Both the position numbers and the translations under genes were made by a program. Source: Heterodera schachtii (taxonomy: Eukaryota; Nematoda; Chromadorea; Rhabditida; Heteroderidae). From it: DNA of 64,000 nt. Shown here piece by piece: positions 58,212 to 64,000 of the stretch. The notes beneath the pieces were generated by a model, which saw only the letters and a program-made list of their open reading frames with translations, was not told the origin of the DNA and made no database searches. Location: NCBI GenBank assembly GCA_023374025.1, contig SIJG01000009.1, positions 2,948,954 through 3,012,953 of the forward strand, given 5' to 3'. Numbering within the stretch: position 1 is the stretch's first letter; each line of letters starts with the position of its first letter.

Positions 58212-61200
58212 AACAAGAAAATATTCATATATTTCAGCTACAATCTTAATTTAAAATCGCATATTTAAAATAATCAATTAATAAAAACATTTTTTCATAT
58301 TTAGAATAAAACTAAAATATATCCAAAGGAACAAAATCGTCTCTATAAAAAAAATTAGTAATCATTTTTATCGAATTAATGAAAACCTTATTTTTAATTG
58401 AGATAACATAAAAGACTGCACAATAAAAGCATTCTTACAAAAAAAACAAAAAATACTAAAATAGAATCCTACAAATATTAATCACTAATTGTAAGAAAAG
58501 AGCCATTTTTGTATTTTTCTCGCATCTATTTTTAACTTTTCTTACTGACAAATTTATATAAATTAAAGTAATAAAAATTTATTTACATTGAAAAATAAAA
58601 AATCACCACAAAAAATACGCAAACTTAAAATTAATTATAAAAAACAGACGTTGAAAGATAAAACATTTTATTTGATGGAAATATGAAAAAGATAAAAGAT
58701 TCAATTATAAAATTATATTGAATAAATTAATAAATTTAAAGAAATTAATAAAATCATTTACTTTTAAATAATATAAAAAACCTATGCCAATAATACAAAA
58801 ATTTATTTGACTGTAAAATTACTGTAAATCATTTACAATATAATTTTTTGAATCTTTTCTTCAATAAAAAAGAAAAAGGTTAAAATTCTTTAAAAAAAAT
58901 ATAGCAAAAAATAATATTATACATTAATTGCACAAATTCATAATTATTTACGATAAAGTTTTTGGTAAAATAAAACTATTCATATATTATGAAAATATAA
59001 GTGAATAGAAGTGATAGATATAAAAATAAATTAAATATGAGAAAATCAAAAATATATAGTTTAAAAAAAATTATAGAAGTAAATTAATAGTTTTGAGAAT
59101 TTGACAACAGAACAAATCTTACTGAACATAAAATTAATTTGCAAAAACTAAAAAATTAATTTAATAATAATCAAAAATAATTATTAAACTTTATTAAAAA
59201 GGTCAATAAAATAAATGAAGTAATACGTATTTTACAATAGTGATAAGCTTGCTCAGTAAGATTTTCAGCCATAATATTAAGCTGGTCCAGAGAAGGTGTG
59301 TTGCATCAAAAAATAATTAAAAAATAATACAACAACAACAACAATCACCTAAAATAATTTTACCCATGCGATAAAAGATTATAAATATTAGATAATTCCA
59401 AATTTATTTGAGATGCGCAAAAAGATAATTAGATATTTTATATAATTTTAAATAATTACCAAAATTAGAATACTTTGATATAATTTTAAATAAGTACCAA
59501 ACTTCTTGAAAAATTATCAATTATTACCGACGAAAGTGTGAAACAGACCAAGTCCATGAGTTGCTATTTGATATTGGTATTTATAAAAAATTGAAGTAAA
59601 TATCACTAATTTATAACAATACTACAATAAAATATTTTATACCGATATTATTCAAAGAAACACAATTAATATTTAAAATGTATCCTATAAGAAATTTTTC
59701 ATTTTTTGTTTATTCTTTTGACAGATAAATACTTAATAATAAAAATAATAAACAATTGTTAACAAAAAAATATTTATTTATTAAAAAATTGAACTTTGAA
59801 TATATTTTTAGATTTACATTTAAGGCAATTTATTAATAAAAACTAAATTACATAGCAATTTTAACAAAATTTGAATTTTTAATATTTGAAAAAAATAAAA
59901 CTAAACTTGCTTTAATATCAAATCGTGATCAAAAATTTTATTTGAATTTTAGAAATTATCTCTGATTACAAATTATGAAAAAATTAAAGTATTTAAAGAA
60001 TTAATAATTCGGTTGGAAGACCAAAACTAGTTGTATTATGCTTCTCAGCCTAAGTTTTAATGTCCAACTGAGGAAGGATAAAAAAAAACAGTAAATGAAC
60101 AGTACAACGAATGAACTAATAATTTGGCTCATTTGTCAGTAAAGTATTTATCAAAATAGGTTAAAACGACAAATAGATGTTGCAAAAATAAAAATATGAA
60201 ACTAAGAATAAACCATAAAATATAATTATTATTTATACATTGAGCAACAGAAATAGATGCATACAAAAAATAACAAAATAATTATTTTGAAAGGAGATAA
60301 AGCATACAAATTTCTAATTTAAAGTTATAAAAATGAACGATTTCGTAGGAGAAGCGAGATGTTTCTTGCCACAATCAAAAATACTAGAAAGCAAGGGATA
60401 TAAATATTATTTATTTATCCATAATAAAATATATTAATTCTAAAGCCTAAACTAGCATTTTTTAAAAACACATACAAATAATTTTTTATATCAAAAATAA
60501 TTTTACAAAAAAATTAATATGAAAGAAAATAAAAAAAACAAAAATAATCAATAACATCTTTTTATAAAATTGAAAATACTGTTAAAGAGAAGTCTATTTG
60601 CAAATACGAACTTTTTGTTAAACTATAACAAGTCTATAGTAAAGATGGTAAAGTATGAAAGTTAATTACTTTTTAGAAATTAAACCTTACTGTATTATCT
60701 TAAATTTAAATACAAATCAATAATTTTTTTATCAAATCTAAATATTTGCTATATAATATTGAAGTTATCTGAACAAAAAATTATTATTAATAATACGACA
60801 TATAAATATAAATTTACTAGCGAATAATTTTTAAATATCATAATAATTATCAATCTAAGAAAGCCAACAACGATATTAAATTCTAAATTTAGGAGTCAAG
60901 ATCGATGCATCTTCTTTGCCACTATTATAATACAATGGAATAAAATTATCAATTGCTAAAAACAGCATATTTTGGATAATAGAAATTTTACATCGTGAGA
61001 ATTATAAGATTTGTAATAAATAAAAACCGAAATAAACAACTGTTTAAATTAAGAAATAAGAGACTTAGTCATAATAAATCTAAGAAATTGAGTTCAGTAA
61101 TTTACATGAAACTAAATTACGACTGATAAATATTTATTTAAAGAAATCAAAAAAAATAATCCGACTAAAAAAATGTTTTGTATTTAATATTAAAGTTCAT

Positions 61201-64000
61201 CGATTTAAGATTAAAACATACGTAATTGTAGCAAATTAAAAACATTAAAATTAATTTCGCAAACAAAATAAATGTTTTTGTATGCAATTAAAAAAATGAT
61301 ATAATTGCGTAAATTAATAAAAAGAATTGTACATGTAAATTTAAAAACCGAAGAATTCAAATAAGATTTCATTAATAAAAAATTAATTATTATTATTATA
61401 CTTCGATCTCCAAATTAAAATGCGCAAAACAACCAAACTGGGATAATTGTGTTAAGAAAATTAAATAAATATCAAATAACTTTACTTCGTCACAATTTCT
61501 TCGTTGCAAATTGTCGCGGTTGTACATGATTTTTGAGTTGCTTTAAAAACATATATTAATCCCAATACGACATAGTTTTTCATAAAGAGAAAAATAGAAT
61601 AATTTTCAATAGTTATTAATAGATTAGTATAATAAAAATTAAATGAAAAATAAGCATTTGATTAAATAAATTAAAATTTATAAAGTAGACCAAATCTTGT
61701 CAATTGATAATCCTAGAGAGAACAAGCAAGTCATTAACCGATATTTTTATGTTAAAATACAAAACCAAACGAAAATATAAGATACAATTAAGAAGCCATA
61801 TTAAAACATAAATTTTTATTAAATTACTTAAAGTTTTATCTATTGATTGAAAAAATTAAATAAATTAATTAAAATTTATTATTAAAATTTTTAAAAAACT
61901 GTGAATATATTTATAAATAATATGACTATTATGTGTCATATAGTTTATCAGATTATTTAAATAAATTTATTAGTACATATAAAAACCTTACACTTTTGTA
62001 TGACCAAAAACATAAATACATTTAATTCCTTAGTGATTTTTTCAGAAATAATTAATTTTCATTAATGTTAAAAATAAATAAATTAATAAAAATGAAAAAA
62101 AATTGCTTTAAGTTTTGAGCTGTCATTTATCTTTATTTCTAAGATTTACAATTAATTTTAGATTTACAAACATTTTCTTTTAAAAACTTTTCTTGCCTAA
62201 AAGCTCAAGAAATACAATAATTAATAATAATTAAATTTTTTTTTTAATTTTGACGTTCAGTGGAACGTAACACGAATTCTTTTTATAAATGTTAATTTCA
62301 CTTTAATTGCAATAATACACAAAATTTTTAAATAAGAAAAAAAACGAAAATATTAAAATTGAATAATGATGAAAAAGAAAATTAAAAGTGCCCAAAAGAA
62401 ATGAAATAATTAAAATTTTTCGTAAATAAATAAATTTTTACCTTTGTGCTGTACTGAAGAATTTTCTGCAAGAGAAAAAACAGCGATTTAAATGAAAAAT
62501 TCATAAAATGGAAAAGAATTAAGATAGAACGACAAACTAAAGACTTTCGATGAGATAAATAATTAAATCCGTAATAAATATTACTTTCGAAATTCGGAAA
62601 AAGTATTAAATATTTGAACTAATAATAAAATCCTAAATATTAAATTAATATGAGCAATCGTTTCCGAAAACTGAAATTGGCATGGCAAAGAATTCAAGAG
62701 AAATAATTGAAATAATAAAAAAATGAATAAAGTAATTAAATGTCAAAAAAGTATAACGATAATTTTTTTTTTAGCTTTTTTTGGCCATAACTTTTTTAAA
62801 ACTGATAAAAATAATTTAAATTTTGCAGGCTAATAGAAAGAAAATTGTCATTTTAAATCCAAAAATAGAACTAAATTAAAGAACAATTATACTAATATTA
62901 AGATATTTAATTAAAAAATCAATAAAATAAGTTTAATATTCAAAAAAAAGATATATATTTTTTATGTAATATATACATATATAGAATAATTTTAAAATAA
63001 AAATAAAATTATTAATAAAACAAAATGATGAAGAACAACAAATTGACTCACAAATTTTCTGTCTAAAAGTTTGTAAATATGAAAATCTTAAAGAAAAAAA
63101 TCAAATTTATTTATAATTTGGAATTTTTAAACAGTTTCGTTGATAATTATAATGTAATAATGTAACTGAATTTTTTTAGTAATTAGAAATAAAGAGAAAT
63201 TAATATAAATCTTAATAAAAAATTATACAGTTTTCTCAAAATATTAATGAATTTATATCTATTTTTATAATATTAATAAGTTTTGATATGTTTTTATGAT
63301 TTATTCACTTACTTGCGACTAAAGAATAATTTGCAAAATTCAGAAAAATCATAACTTTCTTTAATAAATTTTTTTACTTATTTTCATTCGGTTGTTAATT
63401 AAATCTATTCAAAAAATCTATAATAGATGAATTTATAAATATTTTATTAAATTTTATCAATTAAAAAACATAAGTTTTTAGCTTAAAATTTAATTTTAAA
63501 AAATTATTTGTATTATAATTTAAGATTTTTGTTCAATTCAATTGATAAAGATTAAGTAAATCGCCACGGCATAATGTTTATTTACTTTCATTTAAATTGA
63601 CTTTTATTATATAATTTCTTATTAGTAAAAACTTAAATAAAATTTTTTATTTCTGCAATTTTTCTCTATTATATCTTATTTCTTGATCTAAAAGCAAAAT
63701 ATTTGGCTTTGCCTTATACGAATTCCAGTTTAATTTTTAATATTTTTTCGTTTTTTTGTTTGTTACCATGTTAATGTGCTCATGACGGATTTCTTAAGTA
63801 GCTTTTTTATTAGCCGCGAATTTTAATTGGTCTCATTTATAGAGAAAAGTTTGCTCTTTATTTCTGCTTATAAGTTTATCATTTAAAGTTGTAATTGTTC
63901 GAATGTCTGAAAAAAAAATAAGAATTCGTTTGATTTGAAATTTTATTTTTTGTAATAAATAGATTATTAATATACTATAGAATCTATTAAAAATTTTCTT
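58212..64000. other. AT-rich stretch to window end, no gene seen
   Basis: Mostly A-rich on the plus strand up to about 62 kb, then mixed and T-rich near the end. A possible micro-exon-like segment at 59273-59299 (TTTTCAG before, GTGTGT after) and a patch at 60005-60085 were noted but cannot be supported. No RNA gene, terminal repeat or long frame was found. Confidence 0.4.

Noticed and set aside
59273..59299. Micro-exon-like segment between TTTTCAG and GTGTGT
   Set aside because: Only 27 bp; such acceptor/donor pairs occur often by chance in this composition, and no adjoining exon fits.

Overview
This 64 kb window is very AT-rich eukaryotic DNA (by eye well over 75% A+T). It holds no rRNA gene, no convincing intact tRNA gene, no bacterial-type operons and no CRISPR array. 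Two genes near 9.5-11 kb have very short introns (48-52 nt, GT..AG). That, together with the mobile-element content, fits a small-genome invertebrate, most likely a nematode. The species cannot be told from the sequence alone.

Layout. Positions 108-916 hold a complete non-autonomous hAT-type transposon with a perfect 8-bp target duplication. Positions about 1.55-9.22 kb hold a fragment of a Polinton/Maverick- or adintovirus-like endogenous DNA virus element. Its genes all read on the minus strand: a 231-aa protein, a truncated packaging-type P-loop ATPase, two small overlapping genes (a YGYLLIDM-type protein and a basic protein with a hydrophobic tail), and a proline-rich 446-aa protein. A 2,717-bp block is present twice (1550-4266 and 5506-8222), differing by at least one base. 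The right-hand copy is fused into the ATPase at about its Walker B position, so the element is both duplicated and broken. No DNA polymerase B, integrase, protease or major capsid gene is present.

Positions 9.5-11.03 kb hold two small, spliced, divergently transcribed genes on either side of a 760-bp region with a ~63-bp tandem repeat and TATA-like boxes. Positions 11.4-13.2 kb hold a decayed LTR retroelement on the minus strand. It keeps gag, two zinc knuckles and an aspartic protease, but protease runs straight into a polypurine tract and LTR, so reverse transcriptase and integrase are missing.

From 13.2 to 64 kb the window is almost all AT-rich non-coding DNA. It contains a ~530-bp GA-rich tract (16.7-17.2 kb), a poly-G/poly-C bounded insert (25.6-25.9 kb), and a second complete hAT-type element (29,962-30,908) between the arms of a 65-bp inverted repeat. 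There is also a GC-rich minisatellite patch at 35.2-35.5 kb, dispersed direct repeats, and many short islands of higher GC whose reading frames look like exons or exon relics. A GC-rich hairpin of about 26 nt recurs at four sites inside three different insertions and is the most curious shared element. Strand composition also alternates between A-rich and T-rich blocks of one to several kilobases.

The gene-bearing part (3.5-13 kb) is much richer in G+C than its surroundings, consistent with inserted foreign or mobile DNA. No intact host gene of known function was recognised.
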